Shown: positions 22,410 to 31,116 of the stretch, one piece after another
Layout of the letters: every line of letters starts with the position of its first letter
How positions within the stretch are numbered: the stretch's first letter is position 1
Assembly: GCA_023140385.1 (NCBI GenBank)
Contig: JAGLLT010000039.1
Span: forward strand, 1-34,380
DNA from: Candidatus Omnitrophota bacterium
GTDB taxonomy: Bacteria > Omnitrophota > Gorgyraeia > JAGLLT01
DNA length: 34,380 nucleotides
Reading direction: 5' to 3'
Notes under the pieces: model-generated
Told to the model about the DNA's origin: nothing
Databases searched by the model: none
Seen by the model: the letters and a program-made list of their open reading frames with translations, nothing else
Translations under genes and position numbers: made by a program

Positions 22410-23376
22410 TATACGTATCGGTATTACCGCCGGCGACGCCGCCGGCATCGGGCCGGAGATCATATTAAAGGCGCTGGCTAAGGTAAAGGACAAAAGCGTT
22501 TCTTTTTTGATTATCGGGGATTATGAGGTTTTTAAAAAGGTTAAAACCAAACTTGCCCGCCGCGGAATAAACTATCTGCCTCGCGGAGTAAATTTTTTAG
22601 ATATGAATATTATCGGCAAAAGGAGTTATAAATTAGGCAGGCCGTCAAAGCTCTGCGGGAGGGCGTCAATAGCCTATATTAAGGAGGCGGCGAATTTAAT
22701 CAGAGACAAGAAGATAGACGCGTTGGTTACAGCCCCTATTAACAAAGAAGCCATAAGCCTGGCCGGGTGCAAGTGGCGCGGCCACACTGAGTTGTTGGCG
22801 CATCTGGCAGGGATAGAAGAAGTGGCTATGATGTTTGTGGCGGAGCAGTTTAAAATAATTTTAGTTACTACCCACGTAGCCTTAAGTAAAGTGAATAAGA
22901 TATTAAATCCGCGATTAATATTAAAAAAAATTGAATTGGCGGATAGGTATTTAAAGGGATACTTCCGGATAAAACGGCCCTTGATAGGGGTTTGCGGATT
23001 TAATCCTCATGCTTCCGATGGAGGGCTTTTCGGTAAAGAAGAATGTGACAGTATACTTCCGGCCGTAAAGATGGCCAAAAGGAAAAAAATTAACGTTATG
23101 GGCCCTGAGTCTGCCGAATCTCTTTTTCATCAGGCGTACCACGGCAAGATTGACGCCCTAATCTGTATGTATCACGACCAAGCCTTAATTCCTCTGAAAA
23201 TGATTTTAAGAGACAAGGCGGTCAATCTCACCATAGGACTTCCATATATCCGCACTTCACCGTCTTCGGGTACGGCCTATGATATCTCAGCCCGGACAAT
23301 AGCCAGGCCGGAGTCAATGATAGAAGCTGTTAAGTTAGCCGCCTCTTTGACAAGGATTAAAAAGGCGCGGCTTTGA
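22387..23376 (+). CDS. pdxA: 4-hydroxythreonine-4-phosphate dehydrogenase
   Basis: PdxA oxidises 4-phosphohydroxy-threonine in the DXP-independent branch of pyridoxal phosphate synthesis. The 329-residue protein has RIGITAGDAAGIGPEIILKAL at the start, ALVTAPINKEAI, the metal histidines in GHTELLA and MYHDQALIP, GVCGFNPHASDGGLFG, and GLPYIRTSPSSGTAYDIS near the end. Most relatives read VDHGTA where this reads PSSGTA, and GDPAGIG where this reads GDAAGIG. The ATG at 22387 lies inside surA (23-base overlap); the frame shows no better start. A PdxA2-type paralogue acting on another hydroxy acid is possible. The stop shares bases with the rsmA start. Confidence 0.88.
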   Translation: MRTSQLNNIRIGITAGDAAGIGPEIILKALAKVKDKSVSFLIIGDYEVFKKVKTKLARRGINYLPRGVNFLDMNIIGKRSYKLGRPSKLCGRASIAYIKEAANLIRDKKIDALVTAPINKEAISLAGCKWRGHTELLAHLAGIEEVAMMFVAEQFKIILVTTHVALSKVNKILNPRLILKKIELADRYLKGYFRIKRPLIGVCGFNPHASDGGLFGKEECDSILPAVKMAKRKKINVMGPESAESLFHQAYHGKIDALICMYHDQALIPLKMILRDKAVNLTIGLPYIRTSPSSGTAYDISARTIARPESMIEAVKLAASLTRIKKARL

Positions 23377-24236
23377 TGTTAAGTCAATCAGAGGTAATAA
23401 AATTACTTAATGAACACAATATACGGGCTAAAAAAAGGTTTGGCCAGAACTTTCTAATTGATAAAAATATCAACAAGATAATTCTGAAGGAAATTGATTT
23501 AAACAAGCGTGATATGGTGATAGAGGTCGGAGCGGGATTTGGCGGCCTTGCTTGTTTAATGGCTGAGATGGCGGGCCGGGTTTTTGCCGTAGAGCTTGAT
23601 AGAAAGTTAGCGGGGATTTTAAGAGAGAAGCTAAGCGCGTTTAATAATGCTAAAGTTATAGAAGGTGATTTTTTAGAGTTTGATTTAAAAAAGGTTATCC
23701 GCGGCTCTTTTAATAAAAAAATTAAGGTAATCGGCAATCTGCCGTACTATATAAGCAGTCCTGTAGTTTTCCGGCTCATAGAGTATAAAGCTATAATAAA
23801 AACAGCTTTAATTATGGTGCAAAAAGAGGTTGCCCGGCGATTTGTTGCCTGCCCCGGTGGAAAAGAACGCGGCATTTTAAGCTGTTTGCTAAGTTATTAC
23901 GGCAAGAGCCGTATCGTGAAGTACGTTAGCAAGAACTCTTTTTATCCCAGGCCCAAGGTTGATTCAGCTTTAGTGAGGATAGATTTTTTTAAACAATCTC
24001 CTTTTAAAGTCAGCAATGAAGGCCTTTTCAAAAAGGTTGTAGAGGGGGCATTCTCCAAAAGAAGAAAAAATATATTAAATTCGCTTTCTTCCTGCTCTGG
24101 CCTCAAGCTTAATAAACCGGAGTTGTTTTCTATATTGGAAGAACTTAAAATAGATTTTAGAACGAGAGCTGAACAGCTTGAAGCCGAAGAATTAGCCGAA
24201 ATCGCCAATTTAATCGTAAAAAAAGGCGTAAGTTGA
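23376..24236 (+). CDS. rsmA: 16S rRNA dimethyladenosine transferase RsmA/KsgA
   Basis: This enzyme dimethylates two adjacent adenosines near the 3' end of 16S rRNA, using S-adenosylmethionine, and acts as a late ribosome-assembly checkpoint. The 286-residue protein shows RAKKRFGQNFLIDKNI, SAM motif I VIEVGAGFGGLA, acidic motif VFAVELDRK, EGDFLEFD, and the adenosine-binding NLPYYISSPV. The C-terminal helical domain contains PRPKVDSALVRI and FSKRRKNILNSL. Start is ATG 23376 within TGATG, using the last base of the pdxA stop. Length and motifs are complete. It ends the surA-pdxA-rsmA cluster. Confidence 0.95.
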   Translation: MLSQSEVIKLLNEHNIRAKKRFGQNFLIDKNINKIILKEIDLNKRDMVIEVGAGFGGLACLMAEMAGRVFAVELDRKLAGILREKLSAFNNAKVIEGDFLEFDLKKVIRGSFNKKIKVIGNLPYYISSPVVFRLIEYKAIIKTALIMVQKEVARRFVACPGGKERGILSCLLSYYGKSRIVKYVSKNSFYPRPKVDSALVRIDFFKQSPFKVSNEGLFKKVVEGAFSKRRKNILNSLSSCSGLKLNKPELFSILEELKIDFRTRAEQLEAEELAEIANLIVKKGVS

Positions 24237-24306
24237 CACATAAGATTGAACCTAAAATATAAAGTTAGAATAGCACTAATTCTTCTTTTTCTTGATTGCT
24301 TTCTAT

Positions 24307-24335
24307 TTGACTTTTGAGTTTATTTGTGTTACTTT
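24307..24335 (+). promoter_or_regulatory. Possible promoter of the gatCAB operon
   Basis: TTGACT (24307-24312) and TACTTT (24330-24335) are 17 bases apart, with a predicted start near 24342, just before GGAG (24346-24349) and the gatC ATG at 24358. The -10 is weak. It lies in the 121-base gap after rsmA, whose remainder is AT-rich and holds no other feature I can see. Confidence 0.4.
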
Positions 24336-24357
24336 GTGTGCGGATGGAGAAGATGAT

Positions 24358-24633
24358 ATGGACGTGAAATATACAGCTGAACTCGCGAAAATCCGGCTAA
24401 ATAAGGAGCAGGTTGATAAGCTTGGATCCGAACTTAACGATATCCTTTCTTTTTTTAAAAATCTCAAAGAAGTTGACACGAAAGGTGTTGAACCCTTAAG
24501 CCATGTGCTTGCTTTAAAGAACGTATTTCGTGATGACATAGTTAAGCCCTCTCTTAAGAAAGCTGATGTTTTGAAAAACGCCCCCCAAAAAGACACTCAC
24601 TATATCAAAGTTCCAAGGGTGATTAAAGGATGA
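24358..24633 (+). CDS. gatC: Asp-tRNA(Asn)/Glu-tRNA(Gln) amidotransferase subunit C
   Basis: The small subunit of GatCAB, which clamps GatA and GatB together during transamidation of misacylated Glu-tRNA(Gln) or Asp-tRNA(Asn). It has 91 residues, typical length: KYTAELAKIRLNKEQVDKL, ELNDILSFFKNLKEVDT, GVEPLSHVL, LKNVFRDDIV and the extended tail THYIKVPRVIKG. I start at ATG 24358, with GGAG eight bases upstream. A longer frame from 24292 would add hydrophobic residues not found in GatC. It overlaps gatA by four bases. The trio makes it likely that this bacterium produces Gln-tRNA and/or Asn-tRNA indirectly. Confidence 0.94.
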   Translation: MDVKYTAELAKIRLNKEQVDKLGSELNDILSFFKNLKEVDTKGVEPLSHVLALKNVFRDDIVKPSLKKADVLKNAPQKDTHYIKVPRVIKG

Positions 24634-26072
24634 AGCTATACGAACTTAGCGCGGCCAGGCTCATCAGCCTTTTGGAAGCGGGCGAAATAAAAGCTTCTGA
24701 AATTCAGGAGTCTGTTCAAAAAAGAATCGATGAAGTTGAGGATAGGGTGCATGCTTACGCGACTCTGGATAGGAATACAGAAACCGGTTCGTCAAAATCT
24801 GCCGGGGGCGAAAGTGTTTTAGACTTAAAAGGTATTCCTGTAGCCGTAAAGGATAATATCTGTACAAAAGGAGTGCCAACTACCTGTTCTTCCAGAATTC
24901 TTGAAGGATTTATTCCGCCTTATGACGCTGCTGTTATTAACAGGCTGAAAAAAGCTAACGCCTTTTTATTGGGAAAGACCAATATGGATGAGTTTGCTTT
25001 TGGTTCATCCTGCGAAACATCCTGCTACGGGCCTACGCATAACCCCTGGGATCTGTCCAGAATTCCCGGCGGCTCAAGCGGGGGTTCGGCGGCGGCTGTG
25101 GCTAGTGGTGAGGCTATTCTGGCTTTAGGCTCTGACACCGGAGGCTCTATCAGACAGCCGGCGGCTATGTGCGGCGTGGTAGGATTAAAACCCACTTATG
25201 GCAGGGTGTCCCGCTACGGCTTGATTGCCTTTGCCTCAAGCCTGGATCAGATAGGCACCATAACTAAGACGGTTGAAGATTCAGCTCTGTTAATGAATGT
25301 TATCGCGGGCGGGGATGAGAACGATTCTACCTGCTCTAATGAAGATGTCCCTGACTTTACCAAATCTTTAGAAGGCGGGATTAAGGACTTAATAATCGGA
25401 GTGCCGGATGAGTATTTTGTGGAAGGGCTTGATAAAGAGGTCGAGGAGGCGGTAAATGAGGCTATAAAGCTACTCTCGGGCCTGGGAGCCAAAGTGGAAA
25501 GAATTTCCCTGCCGCACACCAAGTATGCGGTTAGTACTTACTATCTTATAGCTCCGGCAGAGGCTAGTTCCAATCTGGCTCGCTTTGACGGAGTTCAGTA
25601 CGGCCTGAGGCGGGATGCCGAAGGCATTACGGATATGTATAAAGTAACGAGATCGTCAGGCTTTGGAGAAGAGGCCATACGCCGGATAATTCTCGGGACA
25701 TACTCCCTGAGCAGCGGATATTATGAAGACTATTATCTAAAGGCTCAGAAGGTAAGGGCCGTAATAGCCGGAGAATTTAAAGAAGCCTTTAAAAAGGTGG
25801 ATTGTCTTATTACTCCGACCTCGCCGACGACGGCCTTTAAAATAGGTGAGAGGATAGAAGATCCTTTAAAAATGTATCTTTCCGATGTATTTACGATTCC
25901 GGCTAATCTGGCTGGCCTGCCGGCTATGTCGGTTCCTTGTGGTTTTTGCGGGAATAACCTACCTGTCGGAATGCAGATTTTAGCAAAACCTTTTGGCGAG
26001 AAAACAATATTTAAGACCGCTTACGCCTATCAGGAAAACAGTCAGTGGCATAAAAGGAAGCCGTCTCTATGA
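24630..26072 (+). CDS. gatA: Asp-tRNA(Asn)/Glu-tRNA(Gln) amidotransferase subunit A
   Basis: The amidase subunit of GatCAB: it releases ammonia from glutamine for GatB. Its 480 residues carry the amidase-signature catalytic triad: K74 in PVAVKDNIC, cis-Ser S149 in PGGSSGGSAAAVA, and nucleophile S173 in DTGGSIRQPA, spaced as in S. aureus GatA. The glutamine-specific region YGRVSRYGLIAFASSLDQIG and the C-terminal MSVPCGF...PVGMQI are present. The C-terminal part is complete. It overlaps gatC and gatB by four bases each, a tight translational unit. Confidence 0.96.
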   Translation: MKLYELSAARLISLLEAGEIKASEIQESVQKRIDEVEDRVHAYATLDRNTETGSSKSAGGESVLDLKGIPVAVKDNICTKGVPTTCSSRILEGFIPPYDAAVINRLKKANAFLLGKTNMDEFAFGSSCETSCYGPTHNPWDLSRIPGGSSGGSAAAVASGEAILALGSDTGGSIRQPAAMCGVVGLKPTYGRVSRYGLIAFASSLDQIGTITKTVEDSALLMNVIAGGDENDSTCSNEDVPDFTKSLEGGIKDLIIGVPDEYFVEGLDKEVEEAVNEAIKLLSGLGAKVERISLPHTKYAVSTYYLIAPAEASSNLARFDGVQYGLRRDAEGITDMYKVTRSSGFGEEAIRRIILGTYSLSSGYYEDYYLKAQKVRAVIAGEFKEAFKKVDCLITPTSPTTAFKIGERIEDPLKMYLSDVFTIPANLAGLPAMSVPCGFCGNNLPVGMQILAKPFGEKTIFKTAYAYQENSQWHKRKPSL

Positions 26073-27496
26073 AGTATAAAACGGTTATTGGCTTAGAAGT
26101 TCACGTGCAGTTATTATCCAAAACCAAAATATTTTGTTCGTGCAGTACTGCTTTTGGCAAAGAGCCCAACAGTCAGACCTGTCCATCCTGCCTGGGTTTG
26201 CCCGGGTCACTGCCGGTTTTTAATATGGAGGTGCTGGCTTTAAGTTTAAAGGCCGCCCTCGTTCTCCATTGCCGGATACAGAAAGTTATGAGGTTTGACA
26301 GAAAAAATTACTTTTATCCCGATCTGCCGAAGGCCTACCAGATTTCTCAATACGATATGCCTCTGGCTCAAAATGGTTATCTTGAGATAACGGATGATGA
26401 CCGCTTAAAGCGTATCGGTATAACCAGGGTGCACCTGGAAGAAGATGCCGGTAAGCTTATTCATACCGGAGCTGAAAGCCTTGTAGATTTTAACCGCTGC
26501 GGCACTCCTCTGATAGAGATAGTATCAGAACCTGACATAAACAGCCCCGATGAAGCTTATCAGTATCTTACGAAGCTTAAAAGTATTTTAACTTATCTCG
26601 AGGTTTCCGACTGTAATATGCAGGAGGGAAGCCTGCGTTGCGATGCCAACATATCTCTTTGCCCGGTTGACTCAGCTGAGTTGGGAGCTAAGGCCGAAGT
26701 AAAGAATTTAAACTCTTTTAAGGCTGTCAGAGACGCGCTTAAATATGAAGCCGGCCGCCAGAAGAGGCTTTTGGAGGAAGGTGGAAGGGTTACGCAGGAG
26801 ACCCGCTTGTGGGAAGAGAATAAAAAGGTAACTCTTTCGATGAGGTCAAAAGAAGAGGCTCACGACTATAGATATTTTCCGGAGCCCGACCTGCCGATTT
26901 TCGAGATTAATGAAGAAGATATAGAAACCGCGAAGCGTTCCTTGCCGGAGTTGGCTGATGAAAGAAAGAGTAGATTTGTAGAGCAATACAGCCTTTCTGA
27001 TTACGACGCCGGTATTCTTACTTCGGCTAAACCTTTGGCTGATTATTACGAGAAGTGTCTTGTAATTTTGGCGGAGCCGAAAGAAGTCGCCAACTGGTTA
27101 GCGGGGGCGGTTATGGCGGAGCTGAACGCGAGAAACGAAAACTTTTCTTCAATTAAGCTCAAGCCGGAAGAGCTGGTTGAGATGATTAAACTGGTAAGAG
27201 ACGGTAAAATTAATTCCAAAGCGGCCAAAGAAGTCGTCCTGCCCGAAATCATAGAAGGCGGGAAAAAGACATCAGATATTTTAAAAGAGAAAAATATCAG
27301 TCAGGTTTCGGATGAAGGAGAGATAGGTAAAATTGCTGATGAGGTAATCAGGCGAAACGAAAAATCAGTAAATGACTTCAAGGAAGGCAAAAAAAATGCT
27401 ATAATGTACTTGGTAGGCCAGGTAATGAAGGGCAGTAAAGGCCGCGCCAATCCTAAGACAGTAAAGGAGATTTTAGAGAAGAGGCTAAGTGAATAG
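26069..27496 (+). CDS. gatB: Asp-tRNA(Asn)/Glu-tRNA(Gln) amidotransferase subunit B
   Basis: The kinase/transamidase subunit of GatCAB, which phosphorylates and amidates the misacylated tRNA. Its 475 residues open with TVIGLEVHVQLLSKTKIFC, followed by a four-cysteine zinc cluster (CSCS, then CPSC). The kinase core shows YPDLPKAYQISQYD, HLEEDAGKL, DFNRCGTPLIEIVSEPD, GSLRCDANIS and EVKNLNSFKAV. A helical linker follows, then the YqeY-like tRNA-binding tail (LVGQVMKGSKGRANPKTV). The sequence is full length. It overlaps gatA by four bases. Confidence 0.96.
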   Translation: MKYKTVIGLEVHVQLLSKTKIFCSCSTAFGKEPNSQTCPSCLGLPGSLPVFNMEVLALSLKAALVLHCRIQKVMRFDRKNYFYPDLPKAYQISQYDMPLAQNGYLEITDDDRLKRIGITRVHLEEDAGKLIHTGAESLVDFNRCGTPLIEIVSEPDINSPDEAYQYLTKLKSILTYLEVSDCNMQEGSLRCDANISLCPVDSAELGAKAEVKNLNSFKAVRDALKYEAGRQKRLLEEGGRVTQETRLWEENKKVTLSMRSKEEAHDYRYFPEPDLPIFEINEEDIETAKRSLPELADERKSRFVEQYSLSDYDAGILTSAKPLADYYEKCLVILAEPKEVANWLAGAVMAELNARNENFSSIKLKPEELVEMIKLVRDGKINSKAAKEVVLPEIIEGGKKTSDILKEKNISQVSDEGEIGKIADEVIRRNEKSVNDFKEGKKNAIMYLVGQVMKGSKGRANPKTVKEILEKRLSE

Positions 27497-27534
27497 TTTT
27501 GTAAATTGTGGTTTCATTGAAAGGATTTAATTAG

Positions 27535-28812
27535 ATGAAGAAGCGTAGGATTTTATTATGGATAATTATGGCGGGCCTTATTACCGGCCTGGGCTTGGGC
27601 AGCGGCGTTTGTCTTCAGAAGAGTGAAAAGGAGAGGGAGCTTTATAGCTCTTTGGAACTTTTTTCTCACGCCCTGTCAATGATACAGTCTAAGTATGTCG
27701 AGGAGATTGATTCAAAGGATTTAATTTACGGGGCTCTAAAAGGAATGCTTTATTCACTTGATCCCTATAGCCAGTTTTTAGACCCGGATTCGTACAAGGA
27801 TATGCAGGTTCACACGGAAGGAAAGTTCGGCGGGCTGGGAATTGAGATAGCTATTAAAGATAATCTTCTGACTATTATCACGCCTATACACGGCACGCCG
27901 GCGGATAAAGCCGGAGTCAAGGCGGGTGACAGGATAATAAAAATTGATGGTGAAAGCAGTGAGGGAATAACTCTGCTGGATTCGGTTAAGAAGTTAAGAG
28001 GTGAACCGGGGACAGAGGTGAAGCTGACCATATTCAGAGAAAAGGCGGGTAAGGTTTTAGAGATTAGCATTATTCGTGACATTATAAAAATAGAGAGCCT
28101 GAAGGGGCAGAGGATTCTTGAAAACAATATCGGTTATATAAGACTCGTTGAGTTTCAGGAAGAGAGCTCCGAGGAGTTTGAAAAAGCCATTATTGAATTG
28201 AAAAAAGAAGGTATGGATGCCTTAATTCTGGATTTGAGGAACAACCCCGGGGGGCTTTTGGACAGCGCGGTTAACATAGCCGATATGTTTGTGCCCAAAA
28301 ATAAACTTTTAGTTACCACCAAAGGCAGAGAAGGCGAGCAGACCTACACCTTTAAATCAAGGAGAGAGCCCCTTTTAGAGGAAGAGGTGCCTATAGTGGT
28401 TATGGTCAATCAGGGTTCGGCCAGCGGAGCCGAGATTTTAGCGGCTGTTTTACAGGATTATAAAAGAGCGGTTCTTATCGGACAAAAAACCTTTGGTAAG
28501 GGTTCTGTGCAGACGATTATACCTTTAGTTGACGGGTCTGCTTTAAGAATTACTACGAGCAAATATTTCTTGCCCAGCGGCCGCTCCATACATGAGAAGG
28601 GGATTATGCCCGATGTGGTGGTTGAAGATAAGCTTATGGAAATGAACGCGGAAGAAAAGTCAAAGGTTTTTTTTGATGAAGTAGAAAGAAAAGAAAACGG
28701 AGAAATCGCGGCTGAAGAGGCGGAAGCGTATGATTACCAGCTGAAGAGAGCGATTGATCTGATTAAAGGTTTAAGGGTTTATTCTGAAAGACGTTTTAAT
28801 GATAAAGAATAA
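27535..28812 (+). CDS. C-terminal processing peptidase, S41 family
   Basis: A 425-residue exported serine protease (Ctp/Prc type) that trims or degrades envelope proteins from their C-termini. An N-terminal membrane segment (ILLWIIMAGLITGLGLG) anchors or exports it. A PDZ domain (about 95-165) follows, with GGLGIEIAIKDN, PADKAGVKAGDRIIKIDG and VKKLRGEPGTEV. The protease core has DLRNNPGGLLDSAV, the nucleophile S297 in NQGSASGAE and the base K322 in KTFGKGSVQ, 25 residues apart as in CtpA/CtpB. The C-terminal YFLPSGRSIHEKGIMPDV is family-typical. AAAGGA precedes the ATG. It stands ten bases before tsaD. Confidence 0.93.
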   Translation: MKKRRILLWIIMAGLITGLGLGSGVCLQKSEKERELYSSLELFSHALSMIQSKYVEEIDSKDLIYGALKGMLYSLDPYSQFLDPDSYKDMQVHTEGKFGGLGIEIAIKDNLLTIITPIHGTPADKAGVKAGDRIIKIDGESSEGITLLDSVKKLRGEPGTEVKLTIFREKAGKVLEISIIRDIIKIESLKGQRILENNIGYIRLVEFQEESSEEFEKAIIELKKEGMDALILDLRNNPGGLLDSAVNIADMFVPKNKLLVTTKGREGEQTYTFKSRREPLLEEEVPIVVMVNQGSASGAEILAAVLQDYKRAVLIGQKTFGKGSVQTIIPLVDGSALRITTSKYFLPSGRSIHEKGIMPDVVVEDKLMEMNAEEKSKVFFDEVERKENGEIAAEEAEAYDYQLKRAIDLIKGLRVYSERRFNDKE

Positions 28813-28821
28813 GCTAAAAAG

Positions 28822-29826
28822 ATGTTGATTTTAGGTATTGAGACTTCCTGTGATGAGACCGCGGCTTCTGTAGTAAAAGACGGCAGGGAAATTCTTTCTA
28901 ATATTATTTTATCGAGTATTGATTTACATAAAAAATTTGGGGGAATAATTCCCGAAATAGCGCATAGATTTCATCTGAAGTTTATTCGGCAAGTTGTCGA
29001 AAAAGCCCTGGATGAAGCTAATGTTTCCCTGAAAAGAATAGATGCTATAGCTGTCACCTATGGACCGGGCCTTATGGGGGCGCTGTTGGTAGGAGTTTCA
29101 TACGCTAAATCTGCATCTTTCGCTTTAGATAAACCCTTGATTGGAGTAAATCACCTGCAGGCGCATATTTACGCGCCTTTAATGACGCAGGATGTTAATT
29201 TTCCTTTTATAGGGTTAGTAGTTTCCGGGGGGCATACTCTGCTGGTGTTGGTAAAAGACTTTGATAGCTACCGGCTTATAGGAGAGACTCGGGATGACGC
29301 GGCCGGAGAGGCATTTGACAAAGTGGCTAAGATGCTGAATCTCGGGTATCCTGGGGGGCCGGTTATAGACAGGCTGGCAAAGGGCCGGGGAGGCAGAGGA
29401 GTTGACTTTCCGCGTTCATATTTAGGCAGAGACTCCTTTGATTTTAGTTTTAGCGGCCTTAAAACCTCGGTTTTGTATTGTATCAAAAGAAAACTGAAAC
29501 AGGGAAAGCTTAGCAGGCAGGACAAGGTTAACATTGCCAGCGGCTTTCAGGAATCGGTAGTTGACGTTTTAGTTGACAAAAGTATAGCTGCCTGCGAAAA
29601 AAACAGAGTTGGCGCTCTTGTAGTTGGCGGAGGAGTAAGCCGCAACTCAAGGCTCAAAGAGCGTCTTTTGGAAAAAGCCGGAAGGTGCGGTGTCAGAGTG
29701 TGTTTTCCCGCCGGTGAGTTGTGCCTTGATAACGCGGCCATGATAAGCGGCCTGGCTTACCGGAAGTACAAAAAGAATTTAATCTCTGATTTGCGGTTAG
29801 TTCCAAAATCAGATTTAAGAATTTAA
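28822..29826 (+). CDS. tsaD: tRNA N6-adenosine threonylcarbamoyltransferase
   Basis: TsaD transfers threonylcarbamoyl to A37 of tRNAs that read ANN codons, with TsaB, TsaE and TsaC elsewhere. The 334-residue protein matches throughout: LGIETSCDETA, YGPGLMGALLVG, metal ligands H111 and H115 (NHLQAHIYAP), LVVSGGHTLLV, GEAFDKVAKMLNLGYPGGP, DFSFSGLKT, VVGGGVSRNSRLKE, and D303 in CLDNAAM. The spacing of the metal residues is as in E. coli TsaD. It is complete and essential in most bacteria. Starts ten bases after the protease gene, likely in the same transcript. Confidence 0.97.
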   Translation: MLILGIETSCDETAASVVKDGREILSNIILSSIDLHKKFGGIIPEIAHRFHLKFIRQVVEKALDEANVSLKRIDAIAVTYGPGLMGALLVGVSYAKSASFALDKPLIGVNHLQAHIYAPLMTQDVNFPFIGLVVSGGHTLLVLVKDFDSYRLIGETRDDAAGEAFDKVAKMLNLGYPGGPVIDRLAKGRGGRGVDFPRSYLGRDSFDFSFSGLKTSVLYCIKRKLKQGKLSRQDKVNIASGFQESVVDVLVDKSIAACEKNRVGALVVGGGVSRNSRLKERLLEKAGRCGVRVCFPAGELCLDNAAMISGLAYRKYKKNLISDLRLVPKSDLRI

Positions 29827-29834
29827 GGAGAAAA

Positions 29835-30530
29835 ATGGGAGATCTAAAGACTGTTGTTTGCCGTTTGATTTTAACTATGGTGCTTAGCGGATTGATAGGA
29901 GTAGAAAGAGAAACGCACGGGCGCGCGGCGGGCCTGCGAACGCATATTTTAGTTGGTGTTGGTTCTACCCTGATACTACTCACTTCAATATATATGGCTG
30001 AGACAATCATTGGAGGGGCCTCAGTTGACCCCGGCAGAGTAGCGGCCGGTGTAATTACGGGTATTGGATTTATAGGCGCCGGTACCATTATAAGATTTCG
30101 CGCCTCGGTTAAAGGATTGACGACAGCGGCGAGTTTGTGGGCGACGGCAGGTGTGGGCCTCGCGGTCGGCTGCGGTTTTTATACGGGTGCTTTCGCGGCC
30201 ACCTTTTTAATATTGTTTTCCCTGGTTTTTCTGGGACGTTTTGAAAAAAGGATAATTAAGAAGATCAGATGCAGGTCTCTTGAAGTAAAAACATCTGCCA
30301 GCGCCGAACAGCTTCATCGCATAAGGGCTATTCTTTCTGATTATAATGTTCGTATAAAAGATCTGGAAATAGATAAATTGGAGGAGCCCGAAATGATAAA
30401 ATTGATTGTTGATGTAGAATTATCCGGTGGGCGTGAGGATGAACAGATAATTAATGATCTCATGAAGATTGAAGGAGTGCGAAAAGCCGGTTGGCTTAAA
30501 AAGGAGAGGGAGGTGAAAGAAAATGTTTAA
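29835..30530 (+). CDS. MgtC/SapB-family membrane protein
   Basis: A 231-residue protein with an N-terminal MgtC domain of four to five helices: VLSGLIGVERETHGRAAGLRTHILVGVG in outline, VAAGVITGIGFIGAGTIIR, LTTAASLWATAGVGLAVGCG, then a strongly hydrophobic FAATFLILFSLVFLG. The C-terminal 80 residues form a soluble ACT-like domain (LEVKTSASAEQLHRIRAIL through GVRKAGWLKKE). MgtC proteins affect Mg homeostasis, acid survival and ATP synthase activity in pathogens; in free-living bacteria the role is uncertain. AAGGAG lies five bases before the ATG, and the stop overlaps the bactofilin start by eight bases, so the two are co-expressed. Confidence 0.9.
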   Translation: MGDLKTVVCRLILTMVLSGLIGVERETHGRAAGLRTHILVGVGSTLILLTSIYMAETIIGGASVDPGRVAAGVITGIGFIGAGTIIRFRASVKGLTTAASLWATAGVGLAVGCGFYTGAFAATFLILFSLVFLGRFEKRIIKKIRCRSLEVKTSASAEQLHRIRAILSDYNVRIKDLEIDKLEEPEMIKLIVDVELSGGREDEQIINDLMKIEGVRKAGWLKKEREVKENV

Positions 30531-31068
30531 GCATCCTAAAAAAGATACAGATGAAGACAGGCACAATGTTCTTGATATGGATGCCAGTATGCAGGGGAGC
30601 TTAGTATTTAAAGACCATGTAGATTTAAAGATTAGCGGCAAGTTTGAAGGAAGCCTGGAGGTTAAAGGCAGTCTGACTGTCGGAGAGATGGCGGTAGTCA
30701 ACGCGGAAATAAAAGGCGAGGAGATTACCATTTCAGGGAAAGTGATGGGTGACATTAGCGCTACTTCCAGATTGAGTCTTACGGGAACAGCCAGAATAAT
30801 AGGTGACATTAGTACACCGGTTTTGGAGGTGCAGGAGGGGGCGGTTTTGCAGGGCAATTGCCAGATGCTTACTCAGGAGCAAAAGGCGGGCAGTATTAAA
30901 AAGCAGGCTCTTAACTGCCAGCAGCTCGCGGAATATCTGGAGGTAGGTTTGAATGAGGTTGATGAATGGATTAAAAATCATAAGATTCCCGCTTTTAAGG
31001 AAAATAACGAATGGAAGTTTGATAAGGCCAAGATAGATGCTTGGGTGGCCACGGAAAAAATTAAATAG
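30523..31068 (+). CDS. Bactofilin fused to a C-terminal helix-turn-helix domain
   Basis: A 181-residue protein. Residues about 20-113 are a bactofilin (DUF583) right-handed beta-helix with regular six-residue-like turns (MQGSLVFKDHVDLKISG, EGSLEVKGSLTVGE, GDISATSRLSLTGTARIIGDIS). Such proteins self-polymerise into cytoskeletal filaments without nucleotide. After a linker, residues about 130-175 read NCQQLAEYLEVGLNEVDEWI, HKIPAFKENNEWKF and DKAKIDAWV, the pattern of the excisionase-like HTH_17 fold. Ordinary bactofilins end with a short disordered tail, so this extra domain is unusual. It might bind DNA or a partner. The ATG is behind GGAGAGGGAGG, overlapping mgtC-like. The next gene has the same HTH type. 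Confidence 0.88.
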   Translation: MFKHPKKDTDEDRHNVLDMDASMQGSLVFKDHVDLKISGKFEGSLEVKGSLTVGEMAVVNAEIKGEEITISGKVMGDISATSRLSLTGTARIIGDISTPVLEVQEGAVLQGNCQMLTQEQKAGSIKKQALNCQQLAEYLEVGLNEVDEWIKNHKIPAFKENNEWKFDKAKIDAWVATEKIK

Positions 31069-31116
31069 GGCTGTGAAGTTGAAACGGTTTAATTTTTAAT
31101 GTAAGGAAAAAGGGGA

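Noticed and set aside
24292-24357. Longer start for gatC
   Set aside because: It adds a hydrophobic Cys-containing stretch unlike GatC. GGAG at 24346 points to ATG 24358.
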